From positions 24,203,816 to 24,267,815 of the forward strand of contig JAQNBH010000012.1 in NCBI GenBank assembly GCA_028752905.1: a stretch of 64,000 nucleotides of DNA. Direction: 5' to 3'. This document shows, piece by piece, positions 1-11,432 of this stretch (position 1 is the first letter of the stretch; each line of letters opens with the position of its first letter). The translations under genes and the position numbers were made by a program. This stretch comes from Cladorhizidae sp. MBARI D1340-BT2. Its lineage: Eukaryota; Porifera; Demospongiae; Poecilosclerida; Cladorhizidae. The notes beneath the pieces are model-generated. The model was not told the origin of the DNA. It searched no databases and worked only from the letters and a program-made list of their open reading frames with translations.

Positions 1-675
1 AAATGTCTTGTAAATGTTTGTGGTATTCATTAGTGAAGGGCCATGTAAATGTTTGTGGTATTCATTAGTAAAATGTCTTGTAAATGTTTGTGGTATTCAT
101 TAGTAAAGGGTCATGTAAATGTTTGTGCTATTCATTTGTAAAGTATTCATTGGTAAAGGAGCATGCATTATGGTCTTCATTGGTAAAGGGTCATGTAAAT
201 CTTTGGTAAAGGGTCATGTAAATGTTTGGTAAATGTTTGGTAAAGGATCATGTAAATGTTTGTGGTATTCATTAGTACATTTTCATTTTCATTAGTACAG
301 TAGTAAAGGGTCATGTAAACGTTTGTGGTATTCGTTGGTAAAGGGTCATGTAAATGTTTGTGGTATTCATTAGTATTTATCATTAGTAAAGGGTCATGTA
401 AATGTTTGTGGTATTCATTCGTAAAGGGTCATGTAAATGTTTGTGGTATTCATTGGTAAAGGGTTCATTGGTAAAGGGTCATGTCAATTTTGTGGTATTC
501 ATCTTAGTAAAGGGTCATGTAAATGTTTGTGGTATTCATTAGTAAAGGGGGTATTCATTGGTAAAGGTTCATTGGTAAAGGGTCATGTAAATGTTTGTGG
601 CATTCATAGGTAAAGGGTCATGTAAATGTTTGTGGTATTCATTAGTAAAGGGTCATGTAAATGTTTTTTGGTATT
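1..675. repeat. 34-35 bp minisatellite array, block 1
   Basis: Tandem copies of a unit whose core reads AAAGGGTCATGTAAATG, followed by TTTGTGGTATTCATT and then GGT or AGT. Many units are truncated or fused. The block runs from the window edge to the 5-bp duplication GTATT (671-675) in front of the first Gypsy copy. Its last 200 bases closely match those before the second Gypsy copy (10210-10464), which shows it is part of the same higher-order repeat. No gene is seen; short open frames here are translations of the repeat. Confidence 0.95.
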
Positions 676-895
676 TGTTATAATTAAGTGAATTGTATGA
701 CATTATTGTTCAATAGTCCGGACTCTAAATAAACGTTTTTAGTGTGTCACGTGTGATGTACAGATAGTGAGATCAAGATGTCTTCATATAAGGTCTGTTG
801 TCTTTGGTTGTTAGTTTACTAGTTGATTAAGGACTTTCACGGTTGTTGAAGAGTGAAAGAACTATAACCTTAGGGTATTAAACAAGGTTATAACA
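676..895 (+). repeat. 5' LTR, Gypsy copy 1
   Basis: 220 bp, bounded by TGTTATAA and TTATAACA. It is 7 bp shorter than the 5' LTRs of copies 2 and 3 because the segment around GAAAGAACTATAACC lacks bases present there. An AATAAA lies in CTCTAAATAAACG, a possible polyadenylation signal. Confidence 0.95.
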
Positions 896-896
896 T

Positions 897-909
897 TGGC
901 GACGAGGAT
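897..909 (+). promoter_or_regulatory. Primer-binding site, Gypsy copy 1
   Basis: TGGCGACGAGGAT begins one base after the 5' LTR. It is the complement of the 3' end (including CCA) that I recall for animal tRNA-Ser(GCU), so that tRNA is the likely minus-strand primer. The match is from memory of tRNA sequences and was not searched. Confidence 0.75.
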
Positions 910-951
910 CATAATGGATTGACACGGATTATTACGAAAAGAGTTTTCGAA

Positions 952-1675
952 ATGGCAGTGCATGGTTCAATGTCTGCCTCTACTTCAGCGAACGAGGACT
1001 GGAGAGCCGATCTAGAAAGGCTGGAACAGTACTTTGTAGCAAACAGTGTGACTGAGTGTGACTGAGGCCGACAAGAAGCGAGCTATACTATTGATTGTTT
1101 GTGGTTCCAAGACCTACCAACTCATTAGAGATTTAGTTTCCCCTACCAGACCAGGAGAGATGGCATACACTGACCTTGTGGAGTTAATTATTAAACACTA
1201 CTGTCCCAAACCTTCTGTGATCATGCAGCGTTATAAATTCAATTCTCGAGTTTGTGCTAAGAATGAGTCCATAGCTGATTACGTGGCAGCACTAAGACAA
1301 CTCACTGAATTTTGTGAGTTTGGGGCTACTCTTGACCAGATGTTAAGGGATAGGCTGGTCTGCAGTGTCAACGATGAGAAAGTACAGTTAGCAGAAGTTG
1401 ATTTAACCTTCTCACGTAGCTTACAACTAGCCCAGACAATGGAGACCGCGGAGAGAGACACGCGACAGTTGCAGGGAGCTCAAGGAACCTCTGTCTTGTT
1501 CACTCATAGCAAGGCATCTAAGAAGCCTTTTACTACTTCTCGTCTCCAGAAGTGTGTTTGTTTCCGGTGTGGTAACAGTCATTTAGTCGTTGGAAGCAGA
1601 ATGCCGAGCATGCAAAAAGAAAGGACACATCGCCCGGGTGTGTCGCTCGAAAATGAAGTCAAGAGGACAGGATAA
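952..1675 (+). pseudogene. gag, Gypsy copy 1 (frameshifted)
   Basis: Capsid-type protein followed by nucleocapsid. The likely start is the ATG at 952. A 10-bp direct duplication (GTGTGACTGA) near 1047 throws the frame, and the remaining capsid region reads in the frame 1058-1675. The end carries the first zinc-knuckle half CFRCGNSH, then the frame is lost. The following knuckle (CRACKKKGHIARVC) is intact here but lies in the frame that leads into protease at 1590. Copies 2 and 3 lack the duplication but have lost part of this second knuckle. Confidence 0.85.
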
Positions 1676-4600
1676 TTCAAAGTCACAGTATCGTTCGACT
1701 AGTACCAATTACGTAGAGGAAGAGCAGTCTAGATTGGTGGAAGATGGTGCTTATGGAATATTCACAGTAACGGACACATCATCCAAGCCATTATTCGTGC
1801 ATATGAACTTGTGCGGATCCGTTGTGAAAATGGAAATTGATACAGGAGCAGTATTCTCTATTGTGAGCGAAGAGACTTACAATGGTATCAAGAGATCGGG
1901 AGTGACCTTACCTCTGGAGGAATCCGACGTACTCTTAAAAACATATACTGGTGAGGCCTTACCTGTACTGGGCAGGGTAGTGGGGTTGCTAAGGTTGACC
2001 ACCAGGAGGAGGAGCTTCCATTGTTCGTTGTAAGGAAAAGGGCCAAGCCTCATCTGGCGAGATTGGTTAGCTAAACTTAAATTGAATTGGGACGAGATTC
2101 ATCAGTTTAGCATGAATAATAAGTTTGAAGAACTGCTATCCCCTGTGTTTGCCAATGGGTTAGGTACCTTATTGGGCACTAAAGTAAGGATTCATGTCAA
2201 AGAGGGTGCTCAACCTAAATTCTGTAAAGCAAGGAATGTTCCATATATGATGAAAGAAAAGTTGGAGAAAGAATTGGAACGCCTGGAGAAACAGGTAACC
2301 ATAACCCCGGTTCAATTTTCAGATTGGGCAGCTCCGATTGTGCCTGTGTTAAAATGCAATGTTGATCTTTGTGTGTGTGGTGAGCTGACTATTAATCAAG
2401 TATGTCATGTGGAGTCGTACCCCTTACCTCGTGTGGAGGATATTTTCTCAGCTTTGTCAGGTGGTGAAAGGTTCTCGAAATTAGACCTATCACAAGCCTA
2501 TTTACAGTTAGGAGTGGTGGATGATTGTAAAAAGTTCTTAACTATTAATACATACAAAGGGTTGTTTGTGTACAATAGGTTACCCTTTGGGGTATCATCA
2601 GCCCCTGTGATCTTTCAAAGGGTTTGTTTCAGGGTTTTCCTGGTGTCTCAGTTTACCTGGATGACATCCTGGTAACTGGAAAAACCACTGAAGAGCACAT
2701 TGCTAACTTGGAGAAGGTGTTAGAAAAGCTCAGGCAAGCCGGCCTGAGACTTAACAAATCGAAATGTGTGTTCCTGGCTTCAAAGGTCGAGTATCTTGGA
2801 TTATATAATTGATAAGGAAGGCCTACATCCAACTCTGGAGAAGGTAAAAGCCATTCGTGAGGCCCGTGCTCCGACGTCAGTGACTGAGCTTAGAGTATTT
2901 CTGGGTATGCTTAATTATTACTCCAAGTTTCTTCCTAATCTCTCGACAAAGCTAGCCCCTTTGTACACCTTGTTATGCAAGGACTCCAGATGGCAATGGA
3001 CAGAAAAGCAAGAGAGTGCATTTTTACTAGCTAAGCTAATGCTACAAAGTGATTCACTTTTGGTCCATTATGATCCTCAGAAGGACCTGTTGTTGGCTTG
3101 TGACGCATCTCCTTATGGATTGGGAGTTGTGTTATCACATGTTTTGGAAGACAAAACCGAACGTCCTATTCGGTATGCTTCAAGGACTCTCACTGTGTCT
3201 GAGAAGGGCTATTCTCAATTAGAGAAAGAGGGATTAGCTATCCTATTTCGTGTCAAGAAATTTCATTCTTACCTGTGGGGTCGATCATTTGTCATTAGAT
3301 CTGATCACCAACCAATCTACCATTTGTTTAATGAAAAGAAAGCAGTTCCTCCCCTTGCCTCAGCATGTCTACAAAGGTGGGCATTGTCATTGAGTGCATA
3401 TCAATATCGTATTGAATACAAGCCTGGGAAGTTGCTTGCTAATGCGGATGCATTAAGTCGGTTGCCAAGCCCAGTTGTCACATCCTCTGATTGTCTTCCT
3501 GCTGAGTTAAACCAATTGGTTCTTCACCTTGAGTCTACCCCGATTTCTTACAAGGAAGTGAAACAATGGATTGAGAAAGATCCGCTTCTCTCAAGGGTGA
3601 AGAAGTTTGTAATGTGTGGGATGGCCATCAGTGAAGCTTGACCGAGAATTTCAACCATATGAGTCTCGTAGTTGGAACTCAGTCTTCTGGATGGTTGTTT
3701 ACTGTGGGGTTCACGTTTGATTATACCCCAGCCTGGTCGGAAATGTTTGCTAGATCAGCTACATGAAACTCATTTAGGAATTAGTCGTATGAAGAATCTG
3801 GCAAGAAGTTATTTTTGGTGGCCAGACATGACTTCTGAAATCGAGTTATGTGTGCAGCAGTGCAATGTTTGCCAGGAATCACGACCGCAACTTCCTGTGG
3901 CCTCGATGCACCCGTGGGAAGTAACAAAGCAGCCGTGGAACCGTATCCACCTAGACTTTGCTGGCCCGTTCATGGGTAACATGTTTTTAGTCTTGGTCGA
4001 TTCCCATTCTAAGTGGATGGATGTGGTGATTATGAGTTCAATCACGTCCACAATCACCATAGAAAAGTTGCAAGGTATTTTTGCTATTCATGGTCTTCCC
4101 AAGACCATAGTCACTGATAATGGCAGTTCATTTATGAGTGATTAGTTTCAGAGATTTTGCCAAGTGAATGGTATTCAGCATACGACGTCAGCACCTTACC
4201 ACCCTTACATGAATGGGTTGGCTGAGAGGGCGGTGCAATCTTTCAAGCAAGGGTTGAAGAGGATGGAAGGTGGATCACTGCAGTCCAAGCTATCAAGATA
4301 CTTGTTCCGCTCGCTACAGGATAATGCCACACAGTATGACAGGGTTATTCCCAGCCAAGGTTCTGATTGGTCGTCGACCGAGATCCAAGTTAGACTTTGT
4401 TCATCCTGACTTGTCAGAGAGAGTGGAATCGTACCAGCGTAAGAGGACACATGGCAGCACCGGACGGGATCACGTTTTCCGAGTGGGTGACAAGGTTTTT
4501 GTTAGAGATTTCAGGTGCAAGTGCAAGAATGTAACCTGGTTGCCTGGTGTTGTTGAGCATGTCACTGGACCTCTATCTTACCGAGTTAAAGTTACCTTGG

Positions 4601-4929
4601 GAGTCGTACGTCGTCATGTGGATAACATACGTCGGAGACAGAGCGAGTTAGGATCCAGTACTGTAAATGGTCAAGTGTCTGGACCTGCAATTGTGTTCCA
4701 TGATATTCCTCTTCAAGTGCCAGTGACACTGAACCTGTCCCCTGAAGGGAGTGTTCCACATTCCAACTCAGCTGCGTCAGCCGTGGTCAGCTCTCCTTGC
4801 TTACCCCGTGTTAATGTGGATGATAACAACACTTCAGTACACATCCCTGATTGTGAGTCAACAACAGTACTGCGCAGGTCTGTCCGAAACAGACCCCCTC
4901 CTGATCGTTTTAAGGGATCAGTGTTATAA
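1590..4929 (+). pseudogene. pol (PR-RT-RH-IN), Gypsy copy 1 (multiple frame breaks)
   Basis: Successive frames carry all pol domains. 1590-2033: second zinc knuckle, then an aspartic protease with DTGA. 2082-2812: reverse transcriptase with LDLSQAYLQL and the YLDD catalytic box, split by a frame change near 2630. 2766-3641: RT thumb and RNase H (CDASPYGLG, ANADALSR). 3672-4409: integrase with the HHCC zinc finger, the DDE residues in LDFAG, TDNGS and GLAERA, and a TAG at 4143. 4270-4929: GPY/F module (TGPLSYRV) and tail. Frame changes near 2630, 2795, 3650-3690 and 4345 recur in the other copies, so this pol was already dead before amplification. Confidence 0.93.
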
Positions 4930-4985
4930 TTGATAACAATTATTGTGAATTTGTTATTTTTACTCTCTTAGTAAGAAGGGAGGAA

Positions 4986-5212
4986 TGTTATAATTAAGTT
5001 AATTGTATGATATTATTGTTCAATAGTCCGGACTCTAAATAAACGTTTTTAGTGTGTCATGTGTGATGTACAGATAGTGAGATCAAGATGTCTTCTTATA
5101 AGGTCTGTTGTCTTTGGTTGTTAGTTTACTAGTTGATTAAGGACTTTCACGGTTCTTGAAGAGTGAAAGAAGCTTTCACTATAACCTTAGGGTATTAAAC
5201 AAGGTTATAACA
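4986..5212 (+). repeat. 3' LTR, Gypsy copy 1
   Basis: 227 bp. It differs from the 5' LTR of the same copy at positions where all three 3' LTRs agree with each other (TTAAGTTAATT against TTAAGTGAATT; GTCATGTG against GTCACGTG). The polypurine tract lies directly upstream. Confidence 0.95.
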
Positions 5213-8200
5213 GTATTCATTGGTAAAGGTTCATTGGTAATGGTTCATTGGTAAAGGATCATATAAATGTTTGTGGTATTCATTAGTAACGGGTCATGTA
5301 AATGTTTGTGGTATTCATTTGGTAAAGGGTCATGTAAATGTTTGTGGTATTCATTAGTAAAGGGTCATGTAAATGTTTGTGGTATTCATTAGTAAAGGGT
5401 CATGTAAATGTTTGTGGTATTCAAAGGGTCATGTAAATGTTTTATTCATTAGTAAAGGGTCATGTAAATGTTTGTGGTATTCATTGGTAAAGGGACATGC
5501 AAATGTTGTGGTATTCATTGGTAGAGAATCATGTAAATGTTTGTGGTATTCAGAATCATGTAAATGTTTGTGGTATTCATTTATTCATTGGTAAAGGGTC
5601 ATGTAAATGTTTGTGGTATTCATTAGTGAAGGGTAGTACTTAAGTAAAAGGTAGTAAAGGGTCATGTAAATGTTTGTGGTGTTCATTGTGTTCATTGGTA
5701 AAGGGTCATGTAAATGTTTGTGGTATTCATTGGTAAAGGTTCATGTAAATGTTTGTGGTATTCATTGGTAAAGCGTCATGTGGTATTACGTAAATGTTTT
5801 TGGTATTCATTAGTACATTAGTTTCATTAGTACATCATTAAAGGGTCATGTAAATGTTTGTGGTATCCATTGGTAAAGGGTCATGTAAATGTTTTTGGTA
5901 TTCATTGGTAAAGGGTCATGTAAATATTTTCATTGGTAAAGGGTCTTGCAAATGTTTGTGGTATTCATTGGCAAAGGGTCAAGGGTCATGTAAATGTTTG
6001 TGGTATTCATTGGTAAAGGGTCATGTAAATGTTTGTGGTATTCATTAGTAAAGGGTCATGTAAATGTTTGTGGTATTCATTAGTAAAGGGTCACGTAAAT
6101 GTGTGTGGTATTCATTGGTAAAGGGACATGTAAATGTTTGTGGTATTCATTGGTAAAGGGACATGTAAATGTTTGTGGTATTCATTGGTAAATTGGTAAA
6201 GGGTCCTGTAAATGTTTGTGGTATTCATTTATTCATTAGTAAAGGGTCATGTAAATGTTTGACATACTCATTGGTAAAGGGTCATGTAAATGTTTGTGGT
6301 ATTCATCAGTAAAGGGATTCATCAGTAAAGGGTCATGTAAATGTTTCATGTAAATGTTTGTGGTATTCATTGGTAAAGGGTCATGTAAATGTTTCATGTA
6401 AATGTTTGTGGTTTTCATTAGTAAAGGGTCATGTAAATGTTTGTGGTATTCATTAGTCCATTAGTAAAGGGTCATGTAAATGTTTGTGATATTCATTGGT
6501 AAAGGGTCATGTAATGTTTGTGGCATTCATTGGTAAAGGGTCGTGTCAATCTTTGTGGTATTCAAAGGGTCATGTAAATGTTTCTGATATTCTTGTATTC
6601 ATTGGTAAAGGATCATGCAAATGTTTGTGGTATTCATTAGTAAAGGGTCATGTAAATGTTTGTGGTATTCATTTCATTTGGTAAAGGGTCATGTAAATGT
6701 TTGTGGCGTTTATTGGTAAAGGGTCATGTAAATGTTTGCGTTATTCATTAGTTAAGGGTCATTAGTAAAAGGTCATGTAAATGTTTATGGTATTCATTGG
6801 TAAAGGGACATGCAAATGTTTGTGGTATTCATTGGTAAAGAATCATGTAAATGTTTGTGATATTCAGGATATATAAATGTTTGTGGTATTCATTGGTAAA
6901 GGTTCATTAGTAAAGGGTCATGTATATTCTTTAGTAAAGGGTATTCATTAGTAAAGGGTCATGTAAATGTTTGAGGTATTCATTAGTAAAGGGTCATGTA
7001 AATGTTTGTGGTATTCATTAGGGTCATGTAAATGTTTGTGGCATTCATTGGTGAAGGGGCATGTAAATGTTTGTGTTATTTATTAATAATTCATTAGTGT
7101 AGGGTCATGTAAATGTTTGTGGTATTCATTAGTAAAGGGTCATGTAAATGTTTGTGGTATTCATTAGTAAAGGGTAAAGGGTCTTGTAAATGTTTGTGGT
7201 ATTCATTGGTAAAGGGTTTCATTGGTTAAGGGTCATGTAAATGTTTGTGGTATTCATATTCATTGGTAAAGGTTAATTGGTAAAGGGTCATGCAAATGTT
7301 TGTGGTGTTCATTGGTAAAGGGTCATGTAAATGTTTGTGGTATTCATTGGTAAAGGGTCATGTAAATGTTTGTTTGTGGTATTCATTGGTAAAGGGTCAT
7401 GTAAATGTTTGTGGTATGCATTGTGGTATGCATTGGTAAAGGGTCACGTAAATGTGTGTGGTATTTATTGGTAAAGGGTCATGTAAATATTTGTGGTATT
7501 CATTAGTAAAGCGTCATGTAAATGTTTGTTTCATTGGTAAAGGGACATGTAAATTTTTTGTGGTATTCATTAGTAGTTTGTGGTATTCAATTGGTAAAGA
7601 GGGTATTCATTGGTAAAGGGACATGTAAATGTTTGTGGTATTCATTGGTAAAGGGTCCTGTAAATGTTTGTTTCATTGGTAAAGGGACATGTAAAAAATT
7701 TGTGGTATTCATTAGTAGTTTGTGGTATTCAATTGGTAAAGAGGGTATTCATTGGTAAAGGGACATGTAAATGTTTGTGGTATTCATTGGTAAAGGGTCC
7801 TGTAAATGTTTGTGGTATTCATTAGTTCATTAGTAAAGGGTCATGTAAATGTTTGTGATATTCATTGGTAAAGGGTCATGTAATGTTTGTGGCATTCATT
7901 GGTAAAGGGTCGTGTAAATCTTTGCGGTATTCAAAGCATTCAAAGGGTCATGTAAATGTTTGTGATATTCATTTATTCATTGGTAAAGGGTCTGCAAATG
8001 TTTGTGGTATTCATCAGTTAAGGGATTCATCAGTAAAGGGTCATCAGTAAAGGGTCATGTAAATGTTTCATGTAAATGTTTGTGGTATTCATCGGTAAAG
8101 GGTCATGTAAATGTTTGTGGTATTCATTAGTTAATGTTTGTGGTATTCATTAGTAAAGGGTCATGTAAATGTTTGTGGTATTCATTGGTAAAGGGTCATG

Positions 8201-10464
8201 CAAATTTTTGTGGTATTCATTAGTAGTTTGTAGTATTCATTGGTAAAGAGGGTATTCATTGGTAAATGGTCCTGTAAATGTTTGTGGTATTCATTAGTTC
8301 ATTAGTAAAGCATGTAAATGTTTGTGATGTTCATTGGTAAAGGGTCATGTAATGTTTGTGGCATTCACTGGTAAAGGGTCGTGTAAATCTTTGCGGTATT
8401 CAAAGCATTCAAAGGGTCATGTAAATGTTTGTGATATTCTTGTATTCAATGGTAAAGGGTCATGTAAATGTTTGTGGTATTCATTTATTCATTGGTAAAG
8501 GGTCTGCAAATGTTTGTGGTATTCATCAGTTATGGGATTCATCAGTAAAGGGTCATGTAAATATTTCATGTAAATGTTTGTGGTATTCATCGGTAAAGGG
8601 ATCGGTAAAGGGTCATGTAAATGTTTGTGGTATTCATTAGTTAATGTTTGTGGTATTCATTAGTAAAGCGTCATGTAAATGTTTGGGGTATTCATTGGTA
8701 AAGGGTCATGCAAATTTTTGTGGTATTCATTTTGTAGTTAGTGGTATTCATTGGTAAAGAGGGTATTCATTGGTAAAGGGTCCTGTAAATGTTTGTGGTA
8801 TTCATTAGTTCATTAGTAAAGGGTCATGTAAATGTTTGTGATATTCATTGGTAAAGGGTCATGTAATGTTTGTGGCATTCATTGGTAAAGGGTCGTGTCA
8901 ATCTTTGTGGTATTCAAAGTATTCAAAGGGTCATGTAAATGTTTGTGATATTCATATATTCATTGGTAAAGGGTCTGCAAATGTTTGTGGTAGGTCTTGC
9001 AAATGTTTGTGGTATTCATTAGTAAAGGGTCATGTAAATGTTTGTGGCGTTCATTGGTAAAGGGTCATGTAAATGTTCGTTAGTTAAGGGTCATTAGTAA
9101 AAAGTCATGTAAATGTTTGTGGTATTCATTAGTAAAGGGTATGTAAATGTTTATGGTATTCATTGGTAAAGGGACATGAAAATGTTTGTGGTAAAGAATC
9201 ATGTAAATGTTTGTGGTATTCAGGATATGTAAATGTTTGTGGTATTCATTGGTAAAAGGTCATTAAGTAAAGGGCCATGTAAATGTTTGTGGTCTTCATT
9301 GGTAAAGGGTCTTCATTGGTAAAGGGTCATGCAAATGTTTGTGGTATTCATTGGTAAAGGGTCATGTAAATGTTTGGTAAAGGGTCATGTATATGTTTGT
9401 GGTATTCTTTAGTAAAGAGTATTCATTAGTAAAGGGCCATGTAAATGTTTGTGGTATTAAAGGGTGTTGTAAATGTTTGTGGTATTCATTGGTAAAGGGT
9501 TTCATTGGTTAAGGGTCATGTAAATGTTTGTGATATTCATATTCATTGGTAAAAGTTAATTGGTAAAGGGTCATGCAAATGTTTGTGGTATTCATTGGTA
9601 AAGGGTCATGTAAATGTTTGTGGTATTCATTGGTTATTCATTGGTAAAGGGTTATGTAAATGTTTGTGGTATTCATTGGTAAAGGGTCATTGGTAAAGGG
9701 TCATGTAAATGTTTGTGGTATTTATTGGTAAAGGGTAATCATTGGTAAAGGGTCATGTAAATGTTTTTGGTATTCATTGGTAAAGGGTCATTAAATGTTT
9801 GTGGTATTCATTGGTAAAGGGTCATGTAAATGTTTGTGGTGTTCATTGGTAAAGGGTCATGTAATTGTTTGTGGTATTTATTGGTAAAGGGTATTCATTG
9901 GTAAAGGGTCATGTAAATGTTTGTGGTATTCTTTGGTAAAGGGTCAAGGGTCGTGTAAATGTTTGTATTCATTGGTAAAGGGTCATGTAAATGTTTGTGG
10001 TATTCATTTGGTAAAGGGTCATGTAAATGTTTGTGGTATTCATTGGTAAAGGGTCATGTAAATGTTTGTGGTATTCATTGGTAAAGGGTCATGTAAATGT
10101 TTGTGGTATTCATTGGTTATTCATTGGTAAAGGGTTATGTAAATGTTTGTGGTATTCATTCGTAAAGGGTCATGTAAATGTTTGTGGTATTCATTGGTAA
10201 AGGTTCATTGGTAAAGGGTCATGTAAATTTTGTGGTATTCATCTTAGTAAAGGGTCATGTAAATGTTTGTGGTATTCATTAGTAAAGGGGGTATTCATTG
10301 GTAAAGGTTCATTGGTAAAGGGTCATGTAAATGTTTGTGGCATTCATTAGTAAAGGGTCATGTAAATGTTTTTGGTATTCATTGGTAGAGATTCATTGGT
10401 AAAGGGTCATGTAAATGCTTGTGGTATTCATTAGTAAAGGGTCATGTAAATGTTTTTTGGTATT
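5213..10464. repeat. 34-35 bp minisatellite array, block 2
   Basis: About 5.25 kb of the same minisatellite. Many units are spliced at the same internal points, giving a recognisable higher-order order of variants. From 5213 to about 9360 it is nearly base-for-base the same as 15001-19140. It is about 560 bp longer than block 3 because a stretch near 9370-10060 is missing there. No gene seen. Confidence 0.95.
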
Positions 10465-10691
10465 TGTTATAATTAAGTGAATTGTATGACATTATTGTTC
10501 AATAGTCCGGACTCTAAATAAACGTTTTTAGTGTGTCACGTGTGATGTACAGATAGTGAGATCAAGATGTCTTCTTATAAGGTCTGTTGTCTTTGGTTGT
10601 TAGTTTACTAGTTGATTAAGGACTTTCACGGTTCTTGAAGAGTGAAAGAACCTTTCACTATAACCTTAGGGTATTAAACAAGGTCATAACA
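10465..10691 (+). repeat. 5' LTR, Gypsy copy 2
   Basis: 227 bp, TG...CA bounded. It shares the 5'-LTR-specific variants (AAGTGAATT, GTCACGTG) with the other 5' LTRs rather than with its own 3' LTR. The last bases read GGTCATAACA instead of GGTTATAACA. Confidence 0.95.
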
Positions 10692-10693
10692 TT

Positions 10694-10706
10694 TGGCGAC
10701 GAGGAT
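10694..10706 (+). promoter_or_regulatory. Primer-binding site, Gypsy copy 2
   Basis: TGGCGACGAGGAT, two bases after the LTR; same tRNA-Ser-like complement as in copy 1. Confidence 0.72.
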
Positions 10707-10748
10707 TATAATGGATTGACACGGATTATTACGAAAAGAGTTTTCGAA

Positions 10749-11432
10749 ATGGCAGTGCATGGTTCAATGTCTGCCTCTACTTCAGAGAACGAGGACTGGA
10801 GAGCCGATGTAGAAAGGCTGGAACAGTACTTTGTAGCAAATAGTGTGACTGAGGCCGACAAGAAGCGAGCTATACTATTGAGTGTTTGTGGTTCCAAGAC
10901 CTACCAACTCATTAGAGATTTAGTTTCCCCTACCAGACCAGGAGAGATGGCATACACTGACCTTGTGGAGTTAGTTATTAAACACTACTGTCCCAAACCT
11001 TCTGTGATCATGCAGCGTTATAAATTCAATTCTCGAGTTCGTGCTAAGAACGAGTCCATAGCTGATTACGTGGCAGCACTAAGACAACTCACTGAATTTT
11101 GTGAGTTTGGGGCTACTCTTGACCAGATGTTAAGGGATAGGCTGGTCTGCAGTGTCAACGATGAGAAAGTACAGTTAGCAGAAGTTGATTTAACCTTCTC
11201 ACGTAGCTTACAACTAGCCCAGACAATGGAGACCGCAGAGAGAGACACGCGACAGTTGCAGGGAGCTCAAGGAACCTCTGTCTTGTTCACTCATAGCAAG
11301 GCATCTAAGAAGCCTTTTACTACTTCTCGTCTCCAGAAGTGTGTTTGTTTCCGGTGTGGTAACAGTCATTTAGTCATTGGAAGCAGAATGCCGAGCAAGG
11401 ACACATCGCCCGGGTGTGTCGCTCGAAAATGA
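10749..11432 (+). pseudogene. gag, Gypsy copy 2
   Basis: The frame is open from the ATG at 10749 through the whole capsid region, so this is the better-preserved gag of the family. It ends just after the first zinc-knuckle half (CFRCGNSH). A 13-base deletion relative to copy 1 removes the CxxC of the second knuckle, and the frame runs out at a stop 11430-11432. The protein would have capsid but an incomplete nucleocapsid. Confidence 0.85.

Larger units (their letters stand above)
676..5212 (+). mobile_element. Ty3/Gypsy LTR retrotransposon, copy 1 (inactive)
   Basis: Complete element structure: LTR, primer-binding site, gag, pol in the order protease, RT, RNase H, integrase, GPY/F module, then a polypurine tract (AAGAAGGGAGGAA) and a 3' LTR. 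The LTRs start TGTTATAA and end TTATAACA. The insertion is flanked by GTATT on both sides (671-675 and 5213-5217), the 5-bp duplication expected for this order. Coding capacity is broken by several frame changes, four of them shared with the other two copies, plus private lesions: a 10-bp duplication in gag near 1047-1056, an extra base near 3620 and a TAG at 4143-4145 inside integrase. No env-like frame follows pol. Confidence 0.96.

Noticed and set aside
4960..5240. Internal solo LTR or second insertion at the end of copy 1
   Set aside because: It is the normal 3' LTR with polypurine tract and matching target duplication.
5373..9060. Cys-rich short peptides repeated along the minisatellite
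   Set aside because: They are frame translations of the 34-35 bp unit (KGSCKCLWYS, KGHVNVCGIH), interrupted at each unit variant, without start context or promoter.
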